Source: an uncultured Flavobacteriaceae bacterium (GTDB lineage: Bacteria; Bacteroidota; Bacteroidia; Flavobacteriales; Flavobacteriaceae). Taken from it: a DNA stretch of 58,850 nucleotides. The notes under the pieces were generated by a model, which was not told the DNA's origin, did not search any database, and saw only the letters and a program-made list of their open reading frames with translations. Shown here one piece after another: positions 27,031-35,385 of the stretch. The stretch lies in assembly GCA_938009735.1 (NCBI GenBank), contig CALLIG010000176.1, forward strand, positions 1 to 58,850, given 5' to 3'. Both the position numbers and the translations under genes were made by a program. Numbering within the stretch: position 1 is the first letter of the stretch; every line of letters starts with the position of its first letter.

Positions 27031-29271
27031 ATGCAAAGACTATTAGCTCAAAAGAAAAGCATCGTTGTTGCCTTTATTTGCTTGGGAATTTTAGCATGTT
27101 TCTCTTTAAAAGATTTAAAATTTTCTTTTGACTTCAGTCATTTTTTTCCAGAAGGAGACGAAGATTTGATTTTTTATCAAGATTTCATCAAAGATTTCGG
27201 CACCGATGATAATTTTCTACTCGTTGCAGTAGAGCATGAAAATTCGATTTTTGATAAAGACTTTTTAAACGAATTTCATCAGTTTTCGGTTGACGCTAGA
27301 AAATTTCCTTATGTTACCTCTAACCAATCGCTTACCACACTTTTTTATCCCATAAAATCTCCATTGGGCTACTCTAAATTGCCTATAATCCATCTAAATG
27401 ACAGCACTAGATATGATGCTGATTGGGAAAAGCTAAAAGCAGATGACATATTTATTAATTCACTCATTGATAAAAATGCCACTTCTCTAGTCTTAGTACT
27501 CGAAACAGAAGATGGTCTAAACTATGAACAATGCACCGAACTTTTAAATACAGTTCGACCAAGACTTGAAAAAGCCGGACTTTCTGAATATCACTTACTT
27601 GGGCGGGCCTTTTTTTACGAAGCTTTAATAGATATACAAAAACGTGAGCTTCTTATAACCACGATAGCCGCTTCTGTATTAATTATCTTGATTTTATTCT
27701 TGGTATATCGAAGTCCCACGATAATAGCAATCACATTATCTTCAATTTTTCTGGCGCTTGTATTATTCATGAGCCTATTGTCAATACTAAATATTGAACT
27801 TACAGCACTTGCATCTTTTTACCCAGTACTCATACTCATTGTCGGAACATCGGATGTCATTCATATTATGGATGACTATTTGGGCAAACTAAGAAAAGGC
27901 TTAGAAAAAGAAAAAGCTATGCGCTTGACACTCAAAGAAGTGGGTGTTTCAACCTTACTAACTTCTATAACAACATCCATTGGTTTTGCATCGCTGCTAA
28001 CATCAAAGTCAACAAGTGTAAGTGGCTTCGGAATCAATGCTTCACTAGGTGTTTTAATCGCATTTGTTACTATTATTTTCTTCACCTGCTCCCTATTACT
28101 ACTAATTGACGAACGCTATCTCATACCTAAATCTGCAAACTCAAAGGTTTGGCCAAAAGGCTTACATGCGGCGAACAGCTTTACAAAAAGATACCCCAAA
28201 AGCATATTGATAGGTAGTTTAATTTTCGGTGGATTATGTGTTATAGGAATCACCAAGATTAATACTAATTATCAAATAAAAAACAGCTTCCCTGAGAACA
28301 GCACTATTGCTAATGACTTTGAATTTTTCCAACAGAATTATTCGGGATTCAGACCTTTAGAAGTTGCTGTTACCACTTTAGGAAGCCATAAAATAACCGA
28401 CTTCGCCATAGCCAAAGAAATTGAGAAAGTAGTGCAAGAAATGAAGGCTACATCAACGATACAAAGTGTTCAGTCTGTAAATGCTTTTTACAAGGGCCTT
28501 AACAAAGCGAATAACTTAAACAAATCTGAATATTTTGTTTTACCAGAAAAAGAGTCTGAATTTAATAAGTATCGCAAAGAAGTAAAAAAACTTACAAGAC
28601 GACAGTTTGCAAAATTTGTGAATGCTGAAGAAACGAAATCAAGAATCACTTCTAAAGTGCTTGATGTTGGCTTAGATACCATTACCGGAGTATATCAAGA
28701 ATTGAATAACTTCATCTTAACTCAAACCGATACCAGTAAGGTTCAATTCCGACTCACAGGCACCGGAATATTACTAGACAAAAATGCAGTTTACGTAAGA
28801 GAGAGCCTCATTAATGGCTTGCTCATGGGAACATTACTAGTCGCTTTAATAATGGCGCTCTTGTTTAAAAACTTGAAGCTGCTCTTAATTTCACTTTTGC
28901 CCAATGTGCTGCCATTACTCTTTGCGGCTGGGCTATTAGGTTATTTAGGCATTCCATTAGAAGCTACCATTTCGGTTGTGTTCGCTATAGTCTTTGGTAT
29001 TGCTGTAGATGACACCATACATTTCTTGGGTCGATTTAAAGTTGGTATAGCCAATGGTCTCACAAAAGAAGAGGCCTTAGAAGTTACCTTTCTTGAAACA
29101 GGTAGAGCGCTGATTATAACGACCCTTGCCTTATTCTTCGGATTTTTGGTGTTGCTATTTTCTGCAAACCAACCTAGTGTAACCATTGGTTTATTGGTAA
29201 GTGTAACACTTTTAGCAGCATTAATTCTAGATCTGCTTTTATTACCTGTACTAATTCGCAAGTTGCTATAA
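27031..29271 (+). CDS. RND-superfamily (MMPL / SSD-like) membrane exporter
   Basis: This 746-residue protein has the duplicated six-helix architecture of RND transporters: TM1 near residues 9-24, a large periplasmic loop, TM2-6 at about 205-355, a second TM near 390, a second large loop, and TM8-12 at about 595-745. The helix-4-type segments carry proton-relay-like acids (GTSDVIHIMDDYLGKL and FGIAVDDTIHFLGRF), both a VDD/SD-containing pattern as in MMPL, SecDF and hopanoid-transporter families. It is much shorter than multidrug AcrB and has no separate adaptor gene here. It probably moves a lipid or hydrophobic compound across or within the envelope. The upstream DUF547 gene may serve the same pathway. 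Confidence 0.88.
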   Translation: MQRLLAQKKSIVVAFICLGILACFSLKDLKFSFDFSHFFPEGDEDLIFYQDFIKDFGTDDNFLLVAVEHENSIFDKDFLNEFHQFSVDARKFPYVTSNQSLTTLFYPIKSPLGYSKLPIIHLNDSTRYDADWEKLKADDIFINSLIDKNATSLVLVLETEDGLNYEQCTELLNTVRPRLEKAGLSEYHLLGRAFFYEALIDIQKRELLITTIAASVLIILILFLVYRSPTIIAITLSSIFLALVLFMSLLSILNIELTALASFYPVLILIVGTSDVIHIMDDYLGKLRKGLEKEKAMRLTLKEVGVSTLLTSITTSIGFASLLTSKSTSVSGFGINASLGVLIAFVTIIFFTCSLLLLIDERYLIPKSANSKVWPKGLHAANSFTKRYPKSILIGSLIFGGLCVIGITKINTNYQIKNSFPENSTIANDFEFFQQNYSGFRPLEVAVTTLGSHKITDFAIAKEIEKVVQEMKATSTIQSVQSVNAFYKGLNKANNLNKSEYFVLPEKESEFNKYRKEVKKLTRRQFAKFVNAEETKSRITSKVLDVGLDTITGVYQELNNFILTQTDTSKVQFRLTGTGILLDKNAVYVRESLINGLLMGTLLVALIMALLFKNLKLLLISLLPNVLPLLFAAGLLGYLGIPLEATISVVFAIVFGIAVDDTIHFLGRFKVGIANGLTKEEALEVTFLETGRALIITTLALFFGFLVLLFSANQPSVTIGLLVSVTLLAALILDLLLLPVLIRKLL

Positions 29272-29346
29272 TCGAACACCTAAGAGCACCAGAATAAGTA
29301 CATCGCACTACTATTCGACTTTAACTTAAAAAAAATAACAGATTGC

Positions 29347-29454
29347 CTACTCTTTTTGCTTCAAGCTTTTTTGTAGCTGTCTCCAAGCCATAATAACCTT
29401 AAAAACTAAAAAAAACATAACCGAAATCCATAAAAAGAAGAGAAAATTTTCCAT
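29347..29454 (-). CDS. Small membrane protein, 35 residues
   Basis: The frame runs from an ATG at 29454 to a TAG at 29347-29349. It begins MENFLFFLWISVMFFLVFKV and continues with an amphipathic basic tail ending QLQKSLKQKE. A single transmembrane helix with a positively charged cytosolic tail is the form of many functional small membrane proteins. It is too short for routine gene callers. It lies between the exporter gene and the LETM1-related gene, on the opposite strand to both. I recognise no known family, and base composition alone could yield it by chance. Confidence 0.45.
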   Translation of the reverse strand: MENFLFFLWISVMFFLVFKVIMAWRQLQKSLKQKE

Positions 29455-29602
29455 AGTAACTTGGGGGTTTAGGAATATTTTAGGCTAAAAATGTAATTCT
29501 GTAACACTAGGGGCATTGCAGAAACATTATCACTCCTTCTCAACTTAAAAAAAATAGCTGATAATTCCTACAAAAAAGCACAAATACGCATGTTTTAAAT
29601 GG

Positions 29603-29660
29603 AAACCTCAAAAATTTCATTCATAACCTTTTCATCATTCTATTGAAAACCTCAAAAATT
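29603..29660. repeat. 14-bp direct repeat in the region upstream of the LETM1-related gene
   Basis: AAACCTCAAAAATT occurs at 29603-29616 and again at 29647-29660, 44 bp apart (about four helical turns). It lies in the 323-bp gap between the small membrane ORF and the gene at 29778, apart from which I see only the -7 box at 29749. The phasing would suit a regulator that binds two sites on one face of DNA. Confidence 0.5.
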
Positions 29661-29748
29661 CAAAGTTTTTCTATTTTATTGAATTGAAGTGCTGGTTTTA
29701 ATGCTATCAAAACTTGCGTATTAATACCCTAGCTACTTAATTTTAGGC

Positions 29749-29756
29749 TATTTTTG
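29749..29756 (+). promoter_or_regulatory. Candidate promoter -7 box (TATTTTTG)
   Basis: This matches TAnnTTTG exactly and lies 21 bp before the start codon of the gene at 29778, giving a short leader. No convincing -33 element is spaced correctly, so support is moderate. Confidence 0.4.
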
Positions 29757-29777
29757 ATATTCTAAATCAACCCTGCT

Positions 29778-30971
29778 ATGAACCCGTCTACCTCAGGCTG
29801 GATTAATAAATTTGGTGAAATAGTAAGTGAACACATATCCACTTATGAGAATTTTCAGCAAGTTTATGTGGAGCTTAAAAAAACTGGCTTCGTTTATGGT
29901 ATAAATATTCGTATTCCCAGATTTATTGAAGCAGAGCATACCCTCTCGGAAGACGAGAAGGCTAAAATAAACCTGCTGACAGCATTATATCAAACATATC
30001 AACTACATACACATACTGTCTCTTTTGATGCCTTTCTCGATACAATATTCAACTTTTACCAAGATTTAGGTATTGATCAGATTTCATTTTTTAATAAAAT
30101 TCTAACCGGCAGTAAAACTTCAGCGCAGTTAGAAAAGCTTATAAATTCACGGGTATATCTAGAAGATAATGTTATTAGCAAAACCTTTAATAGCATCATT
30201 ACCAATTCATTACTGTTTATTGATGTTTTAACCTTTCGTAGGTATCTTATGGATAGTAAAAAAATCAGGGAGCATGCGCAAAACCTTGAGTACATAGCTA
30301 TCAACATCACGTACCACGCCCTAAATTCAAAAGAAAAGAACAAGAACGATGAGCGATTAGCACAAGTATTCGCAGCTTCTCTTACTTTTATTGATACAGA
30401 AAAAGAGCGTTTTGATGGATCTTACCGCGAAAAACTTCGTGATAATTTTAACAACCAAGAGAATCAATACTTTTTAGATATGGCCTGTCTTGCTGTTTGG
30501 GAAGACCAATCACTTGAGCATATGGAGTCACATTTCATTTATGGAATTGGATCAGATCTAGGTATTGAAGAGAAAAAGATAAAACGCTCTATTGAAGAAG
30601 TCGCTTATTTTTTCAACATAAATAGTGAAGAAATTCCATTTCTTAAAGACACTAATCTTGCAATGCAGTTTTATGACAGCATGGCAAAAGTTGTAAACAA
30701 ACTGATTATACGAAATAGTAAGCGCTTGCAAAATGAACTTTATGAAAGTAAAGAGTTAGTTGCTTTGATATCAAAATCAACAATAAGTGACCTGAGTGCG
30801 GAGGAGAAAAAGAAGGTTCAAAATCAGTTAATTGATATTTTCAAAAGCATACCTTCATTAGCTATTTTTATGCTTCCTGGCGGTGCCGTTTTATTGCCTA
30901 TCTTTATAAAACTGATTCCTAAATTACTTCCTTCATCTTTTGATGAAAATAGAGTTGAAAAAAAGGAGTAA
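29778..30971 (+). CDS. LETM1-related, biofilm-associated-type protein
   Basis: This is a 397-residue protein with no signal peptide. Its C-terminus (about 345-385) reads KKKVQNQLIDIFKSIPSLAI followed by FMLPGGAVLLPIFIKLIPKLLPSSF, matching the helix-Pro-Gly-Gly segment of LETM1-like proteins. The middle (residues about 225-290, FLDMACLAVWEDQSLEHMESHFIYGIGSDLGI) looks like a TerB-type helical region. The family is annotated in flavobacteria as LETM1-related biofilm-associated, and the activity of the family is not known. It may sit at the inner membrane through the C-terminal helix. Paired direct repeats and a -7 box lie upstream. Confidence 0.7.
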   Translation: MNPSTSGWINKFGEIVSEHISTYENFQQVYVELKKTGFVYGINIRIPRFIEAEHTLSEDEKAKINLLTALYQTYQLHTHTVSFDAFLDTIFNFYQDLGIDQISFFNKILTGSKTSAQLEKLINSRVYLEDNVISKTFNSIITNSLLFIDVLTFRRYLMDSKKIREHAQNLEYIAINITYHALNSKEKNKNDERLAQVFAASLTFIDTEKERFDGSYREKLRDNFNNQENQYFLDMACLAVWEDQSLEHMESHFIYGIGSDLGIEEKKIKRSIEEVAYFFNINSEEIPFLKDTNLAMQFYDSMAKVVNKLIIRNSKRLQNELYESKELVALISKSTISDLSAEEKKKVQNQLIDIFKSIPSLAIFMLPGGAVLLPIFIKLIPKLLPSSFDENRVEKKE

Positions 30972-31046
30972 AATACCCTAAATAGGCAGTATAAGTAAAA
31001 TCTATCGTGTTATTTAAAATATTACAGATCAGAATTTTAAATACAT

Positions 31047-31802
31047 TTACTCCAACCATAACTTAAAGTCACGTACTCTTTCTCTACTTACGATAATTTC
31101 TTGCTCAGAAAAGTGATTTAACTTGATTTGAAGCCTTGAATTTGTATAAGAAATTATGTCTTTAATATGATTAATATTGATATAAAATTTTCTACTAACT
31201 CTAAAGAATATTTTAGGCTCTAATTCGGTTTCTAAATTTTCTAGAGTGGTGTCTAATAAATAATTTCTTCCATCAATTGTAGCTGCGTAAGTTCCTTTGT
31301 TTTCGCTGTAAAAACATTCTACCTCATCAGCATTTATTATTTTAAGGTGCTGCCCTACCCTAACCGTAAATCGTTTTTTGAATTCGCGTTCAATCGGATT
31401 CACCAATAACTTTTTAATGTCTTCAAAATCTAAAGCGAGTTTTTGAGGTTCTGGTTTTAAGGATCTGTATTTCTTTACTGCAACTTCCAAATCTTCATCA
31501 TCAATAGGTTTTAATAAATAATCAATACTATTCAATTTAAACGCTTGCAGCGCATATTCATCAAACGCTGTAGTGAATATAATAGCACTCTTTACTTCTA
31601 CTTCTTCGAAAATCTCAAAAGAGAGTCCGTCTGAGAGTTGAATATCTAAGAAAATTAAATCAGGATGTGCATTGTTTCGAAACCAATTGATTGATTCTTC
31701 TACTGAATGTAACATTACAGATACTTCAACATTCAAATCATCTAACAGCCTTGAAAGTCTTCTTGCTGCTGGTTTTTCATCTTCTATTATAATTACGTTC
31801 AT
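31047..31802 (-). CDS. LytTR-family response regulator
   Basis: This 251-residue protein has an N-terminal receiver domain with the acidic pocket E7, D8 and phospho-acceptor D53 (LIFLDIQLSDG), conserved T77 and K98. The C-terminal LytTR DNA-binding domain runs about residues 144-250 (RFTVRVGQHLKIINADEVECF through RVSRKFYININHIKDIIS). It should be phosphorylated by the LytS-type kinase at 34039-35385, which lies upstream in the same operon but separated from it by six 2TM-domain genes. It is the last gene of the cluster, 49 bp after the nearest 2TM gene. Confidence 0.93.
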   Translation of the reverse strand: MNVIIIEDEKPAARRLSRLLDDLNVEVSVMLHSVEESINWFRNNAHPDLIFLDIQLSDGLSFEIFEEVEVKSAIIFTTAFDEYALQAFKLNSIDYLLKPIDDEDLEVAVKKYRSLKPEPQKLALDFEDIKKLLVNPIEREFKKRFTVRVGQHLKIINADEVECFYSENKGTYAATIDGRNYLLDTTLENLETELEPKIFFRVSRKFYININHIKDIISYTNSRLQIKLNHFSEQEIIVSRERVRDFKLWLE

Positions 31803-31851
31803 AGGTTTTTTTAGTTGATAAGGTTAGTCTGTAAGTGTTTTTGGGCTATTC

Positions 31852-32163
31852 CTACTCCATATATTTCTTAATCTGTCGGTCTTCCCATTTCTTGATAAAG
31901 AAAGGGACTTTACCAAATACATAGAGCGCATGTAACAAAAGGCCTGCTCCCCAAATATAAATGTTCCACTCAATCCAGTTCATTGCGTTTCGATGAACCA
32001 ATGCATCTTCACCGAACAATGCTATTGACATTTTTTCCTTTGAAAACAAAAGAATCGCATTGATGATTACAAAGACAGTTGCGTGGTTATAGAAACTCTT
32101 AATTTGCACAATCTTTCGCTGAGCTTTCTCAAATTTTTTGTAGTCTTTATTTTTCATGATCAT
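31852..32163 (-). CDS. 2TM-domain protein (copy 1, nearest to the regulator)
   Basis: This is a 103-residue two-helix membrane protein of the PF13239 type. It has the family's N-terminal KIVQIKSFYNHATVFVIINAI block, a linker with WIEWNIYIWGAGLLLHALYVF, and the C-terminal signature WEDRQIKKYM (the box is W-E-E/D-R-Q-I-x-K-Y). The NWI-type linker groups it with copies 3 and 4. A 6-bp gap separates it from copy 2. The role of 2TM domains is unknown; the two helices with basic and acidic ends suggest oligomeric membrane proteins. Confidence 0.85.
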   Translation of the reverse strand: MIMKNKDYKKFEKAQRKIVQIKSFYNHATVFVIINAILLFSKEKMSIALFGEDALVHRNAMNWIEWNIYIWGAGLLLHALYVFGKVPFFIKKWEDRQIKKYME

Positions 32164-32169
32164 CTTCTT

Positions 32170-32499
32170 TTACTCGTACTTTTTAACTTCATTTCGATCT
32201 TCGTCTATATACTTTTGTATTTGTCTTTCTTCCCAATTTCGATTGAAAAACGGATTCTTCTTAAACACCTTTAAAGCATGAAAAGATAAACCGATGCCCC
32301 AAAAAAGCCAAGTAGCAAAAGTGCTAAAATGCCATAAAGGCCCCATGAAGTAATCACCGTAGTAAAAATTACCAATAATTTTAATAATTAAAAGCGATGT
32401 ATTTATCACTAAATATATCATAAGGTGCGTATAAAAGCCCTTAAGCGCTTCTACTTTCTTTTTAGCTTTGATGTTCTTATTTGTTCTTTCTGTTTCCAT
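32170..32499 (-). CDS. 2TM-domain protein (copy 2)
   Basis: This 109-residue protein has the same layout: KKKVEALKGFYTHLMIYLVI near the start, two membrane helices joined by a FYYGDYFMGPLWHFSTFATW linker, and WEERQIQKYIDEDRN at the end. The ATWLFWGIGLSFHALKVF helix is like that of copy 5, so these two form a subgroup distinct from copies 1, 3 and 4. It lies 6 bp upstream of copy 1 in transcription order and 55 bp after copy 3. No catalytic residue is apparent. Confidence 0.85.
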   Translation of the reverse strand: METERTNKNIKAKKKVEALKGFYTHLMIYLVINTSLLIIKIIGNFYYGDYFMGPLWHFSTFATWLFWGIGLSFHALKVFKKNPFFNRNWEERQIQKYIDEDRNEVKKYE

Positions 32500-32554
32500 A
32501 ATTAAAATCTATATCTCCTTCTCATTGATAAAGGCAGTTTTCCACTACTATTAT

Positions 32555-32887
32555 CTACTCTTGTTTCATATATTTCTGAATCTGGCGTTCTTCCCATTTT
32601 CTACCAAGAAAAGGGTTTTTACCAAAGGTGTTTATTGCATGAATAGCTAAGAATATTCCCCAAATAATAGGGGTTCCGTATACATTCCAATCAATCCAGT
32701 TTAAAAATTCTACATTTTCGAGTGAGGAACTGTTTCCTTGTAAAATCCAATATTTCGCCCTTGAGAACATTACTATTAGATTTACAATAATGAAAGCTGC
32801 AAGATGGCCGTAAAACCCTTTAATTTCTTTTATTCTCTTTTGAGCGCGCTCATAAGATGATAATGGCTGTTTGTTTTTTGATTTCAT
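32555..32887 (-). CDS. 2TM-domain protein (copy 3)
   Basis: This is 110 residues, with MKSKNKQPLSSYERAQKRIK at the start, FYGHLAAFIIVNLIVMFSRA as the first helix, a NWIDWNVYGTPIIWG helix-2 lead and WEERQIQKYMKQE at the end. Copy 4 has an almost identical first 30 residues and ribosome-binding region, so copies 3 and 4 look like a recent duplication. The gap to copy 4 is 15 bp. Confidence 0.87.
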   Translation of the reverse strand: MKSKNKQPLSSYERAQKRIKEIKGFYGHLAAFIIVNLIVMFSRAKYWILQGNSSSLENVEFLNWIDWNVYGTPIIWGIFLAIHAINTFGKNPFLGRKWEERQIQKYMKQE

Positions 32888-32902
32888 GATGATGATATTT
32901 TA

Positions 32903-33259
32903 TTATTGATATTTTTCTGATGCTGACTGCTCTTCCTTTAAGTATTTTTGAATCTGACGTTCCTCCCATGATTTTCCTAGAAATGGATTTTTTCCAAATA
33001 CTTTGATGGCGTGAAAGGCAAGAAATACCCCCCATATAATTGCTGTACCGTAAACATTCCAATTGATCCAACTTAAAAAACCTTCATCTTCTAACGAGGA
33101 GGTATTTATAAGATAAAACCTAAAATCATTTCTAGCTAAAACCAATACTAGATTTACTAAAAGATATATCGCTAGGTGACCATAAAACCCTTTAATGTCT
33201 TCGACTCTTTTTTTAGCTTTTTCGTATGATGATGGTGTTTGTTTGTTTTTCGATTTCAT
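32903..33259 (-). CDS. 2TM-domain protein (copy 4, close paralogue of copy 3)
   Basis: This 118-residue protein reads MKSKNKQTPSSYEKAKKRVE, FYGHLAIYLLVNLVLVLARN, NWNVYGTAIIWGVFLAFHAI and WEERQIQKYLKEEQSASEKY. It matches copy 3 nearly residue for residue in the first 40 and in the second helix, but its tail is longer and charged. It lies 15 bp after copy 5 in transcription order. Like the others, it seems to be an inner-membrane protein with both ends in the cytosol. Confidence 0.87.
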   Translation of the reverse strand: MKSKNKQTPSSYEKAKKRVEDIKGFYGHLAIYLLVNLVLVLARNDFRFYLINTSSLEDEGFLSWINWNVYGTAIIWGVFLAFHAIKVFGKNPFLGKSWEERQIQKYLKEEQSASEKYQ

Positions 33260-33274
33260 GATGATGATTTTTTA

Positions 33275-33604
33275 CTACCTATATTTTTCTGACTCTTTAC
33301 GATCTTCTTCTAAGTATTTTTGAAGCTGTCGCTCTTCCCATGCTTTGTTTAAAAACGGATTGTACGAAAATACCTTTGCCCCGTGAAAAGCCATTCCAAT
33401 TCCCCAAAACAGCCATGTAGACCAGGTTCCGAAATCGAATAAAGCTTCAAAAAAGCCATCGCCTTCATACATATGGCTTACGACAATAACGGTGCTAATC
33501 ATAATATTCACCATAATATAAACCATCAAATGAATATAGAAGCCTTTAAGATCTTTAACACGTTTTTCAGCTCTTGCCTTCTTATGTAAATTCAAATTTG
33601 CCAT
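33275..33604 (-). CDS. 2TM-domain protein (copy 5)
   Basis: I use the ATG at 33604 (109 residues), whose codon overlaps the copy 6 stop as TAATG; a start three codons upstream at 33613 is possible. It has KRVKDLKGFYIHLMVYIMVN, an EGDGFFEALFDFGTWSTWLF linker and WEERQLQKYLEEDRKESEKY. The STWLFWGIGMAFHGAKVF helix resembles copy 2. Overlap with copy 6 implies coupled translation, and 15 bp separate it from copy 4. Confidence 0.86.
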   Translation of the reverse strand: MANLNLHKKARAEKRVKDLKGFYIHLMVYIMVNIMISTVIVVSHMYEGDGFFEALFDFGTWSTWLFWGIGMAFHGAKVFSYNPFLNKAWEERQLQKYLEEDRKESEKYR

Positions 33605-33954
33605 TATTTCCATCTGTTTTGCTTTTCATCTTCATTCATGAACTCTTGTATTTTTCGTTCTTCCCAGTCTTTACTAAAAAACGGATTCATACCAAATACT
33701 TTTGTTGCCTTATATGCCATACTGATACTAATTCCGAAAGCAGCCCATAAAAACCACATGAATCTCCACTCGTTGGTATAATAATTAATTGCTGCCAAAA
33801 GAACTATAGTTAATGCTGATCTCAAAAGCTTTGAATAAAACTCTTTAACTTCTGTAATGCGCTCTTTAGCTCTTAAGTACTTTGCGTCGTCGTAATTTCT
33901 TGTTTCTTTTATTTCTAAATATTCCATCTGATTTTTGTCTTTTAAGTTGTTCAT
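33604..33954 (-). CDS. 2TM-domain protein (copy 6, most divergent)
   Basis: This 116-residue protein retains KERITEVKEFYSKLLRSALT, two hydrophobic helices and WEERKIQEFMNEDEKQ. Its N-terminus is longer and acidic (MEYLEIKETRNYDDAKYLRA), and its first helix lacks the VN motif of the others. It most resembles the 2TM domain fused to the kinase, which has WEEKKMREFMDDDK. It is the first stand-alone 2TM gene after the kinase, 84 bp downstream of it. Confidence 0.83.
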   Translation of the reverse strand: MNNLKDKNQMEYLEIKETRNYDDAKYLRAKERITEVKEFYSKLLRSALTIVLLAAINYYTNEWRFMWFLWAAFGISISMAYKATKVFGMNPFFSKDWEERKIQEFMNEDEKQNRWK

Positions 33955-34038
33955 ATTGCTTGAATCAAATTTCGATAAATAGTGTTGTTTTATTAAAAGT
34001 TACTTTCTGAACTGTTATTTAAATAGGATGAGCTGTAC

Positions 34039-35385
34039 CTAAAACTTATCATCATCCATAAATTCACGCATTTTCTTTTCTTCCCAGTTTTTCCCAAAGA
34101 ATAAGTTGTATCCAAAAGCTTCTAAACCGTGGGCTGTCAAACCAAAACCCCACCCAAGCGCCGGAAAAATAGCCCAAGGAAAGTCGGTGCCACTATTATA
34201 ATTTATAAATATTAGAATAGGTATTACAATACAATAAGATGCTAAATTTCCGTAGAACCCTTTTATGGCCTCTACGCGCTCTTTGGCCTTTTCATAGCGC
34301 TTATCTTCTATATACATTTCTTGTGTTTCCATCTTTGTCACTTGTTTTGTCAGAATTGGTAACTCCACACTAAATTGCGTTGTGGTTTTACTAATTCGCA
34401 CTTTTTTGTCTGTCAATATGCCGTAGCGTTGTTGGATATTAGTAAGACCAACTCCACTACTCTTCTTAACTACTTGTTTTTCTTGAAGATTATTACTCAC
34501 AACGAGAGCACCGTTTTCTTCAGAAACTTTCAAGTGTAAGGGTTTTTCTGAGGTAACTACATTATGTTTCACAGCATTCTCTAGAAGTAATTGAAGTGAT
34601 AATGGAATAATTTTAGCATCTGGATCACTACTCTTTTCAGGAATTTCTAATACTATACTATCTTCAAAGCGCATTTTCAGAAGTCGCACATACGTTTTAG
34701 CAAATTGCAGTTCTTCATCTACAGAAACCAAATCTTTATTCTTCTGCTCTAACACATATCGATATACTTTTGAAAGCGATGTTGTAAATTTCTGTGCTTG
34801 ATACGGGTCTTCTTCAATGAGACTAGTTAATACATTCAAACTATTGAATAAGAAATGTGGATCGAGTTGATTTTTTAAGGCATCAAACTTGGCAGATGCA
34901 GTACCTGCTATTATTTTTTGCTCTTTCACCTTAGTTTCTTGGCGATACTTATAATACCATATTGCGTAAAAACCCAATGAAACAAATATAGAAATAGTGA
35001 TAGGTTGTAAATAGTGATCAAATCTTTCAGAGTTCAAAAAATCTTGAAATAAGATCTCGTAAAATAGTGATACAATAATCAATCTACCCAGAAAAACTGC
35101 AAGGCACGAAAGAACAATATTACCTGCTATCGCAATAGAAATACGCTTTAAGGTGTAAATGTTTGAATTGTGTTTTTTGAGATAAAAAATAATCCAAAAC
35201 ATATTCATCATATAAATGATGATGAAAAATATGATTTGCTCATAATATTCACGCCAGACTTCAGCTACTATTAAATCAAATCTTGGTTGATCTGTGAAAT
35301 AGTAGTAGCCTAGAAATCCTAAGAACAAAAGAGAGCCCATGATTACAGCTCTCAATAGTTCTTTTAAAAATTGATTTAAACTCAT
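34039..35385 (-). CDS. LytS-type histidine kinase with C-terminal 2TM domain
   Basis: This 448-residue protein has about four N-terminal transmembrane helices (residues 14-30, 50-68, 82-110 and 128-145), then a HisKA_7-type dimerisation segment with the phospho-acceptor in DPHFLFNSLN (H177), an N-box ENAVKHN (269-275) and a G-box GVGLTNIQQRYG (311-322). Residues about 352-448 are a full 2TM domain (KAKERVEAIKGFYGNLASYC and WEEKKMREFMDDDK). The join at Met352 reads METQEMYIEDKRYEKAKERV, like the start of a stand-alone 2TM protein, which suggests a gene fusion. The start overlaps the upstream TPR gene as TAATG. It should phosphorylate the LytTR regulator at 31047-31802. Confidence 0.9.
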   Translation of the reverse strand: MSLNQFLKELLRAVIMGSLLFLGFLGYYYFTDQPRFDLIVAEVWREYYEQIIFFIIIYMMNMFWIIFYLKKHNSNIYTLKRISIAIAGNIVLSCLAVFLGRLIIVSLFYEILFQDFLNSERFDHYLQPITISIFVSLGFYAIWYYKYRQETKVKEQKIIAGTASAKFDALKNQLDPHFLFNSLNVLTSLIEEDPYQAQKFTTSLSKVYRYVLEQKNKDLVSVDEELQFAKTYVRLLKMRFEDSIVLEIPEKSSDPDAKIIPLSLQLLLENAVKHNVVTSEKPLHLKVSEENGALVVSNNLQEKQVVKKSSGVGLTNIQQRYGILTDKKVRISKTTTQFSVELPILTKQVTKMETQEMYIEDKRYEKAKERVEAIKGFYGNLASYCIVIPILIFINYNSGTDFPWAIFPALGWGFGLTAHGLEAFGYNLFFGKNWEEKKMREFMDDDKF

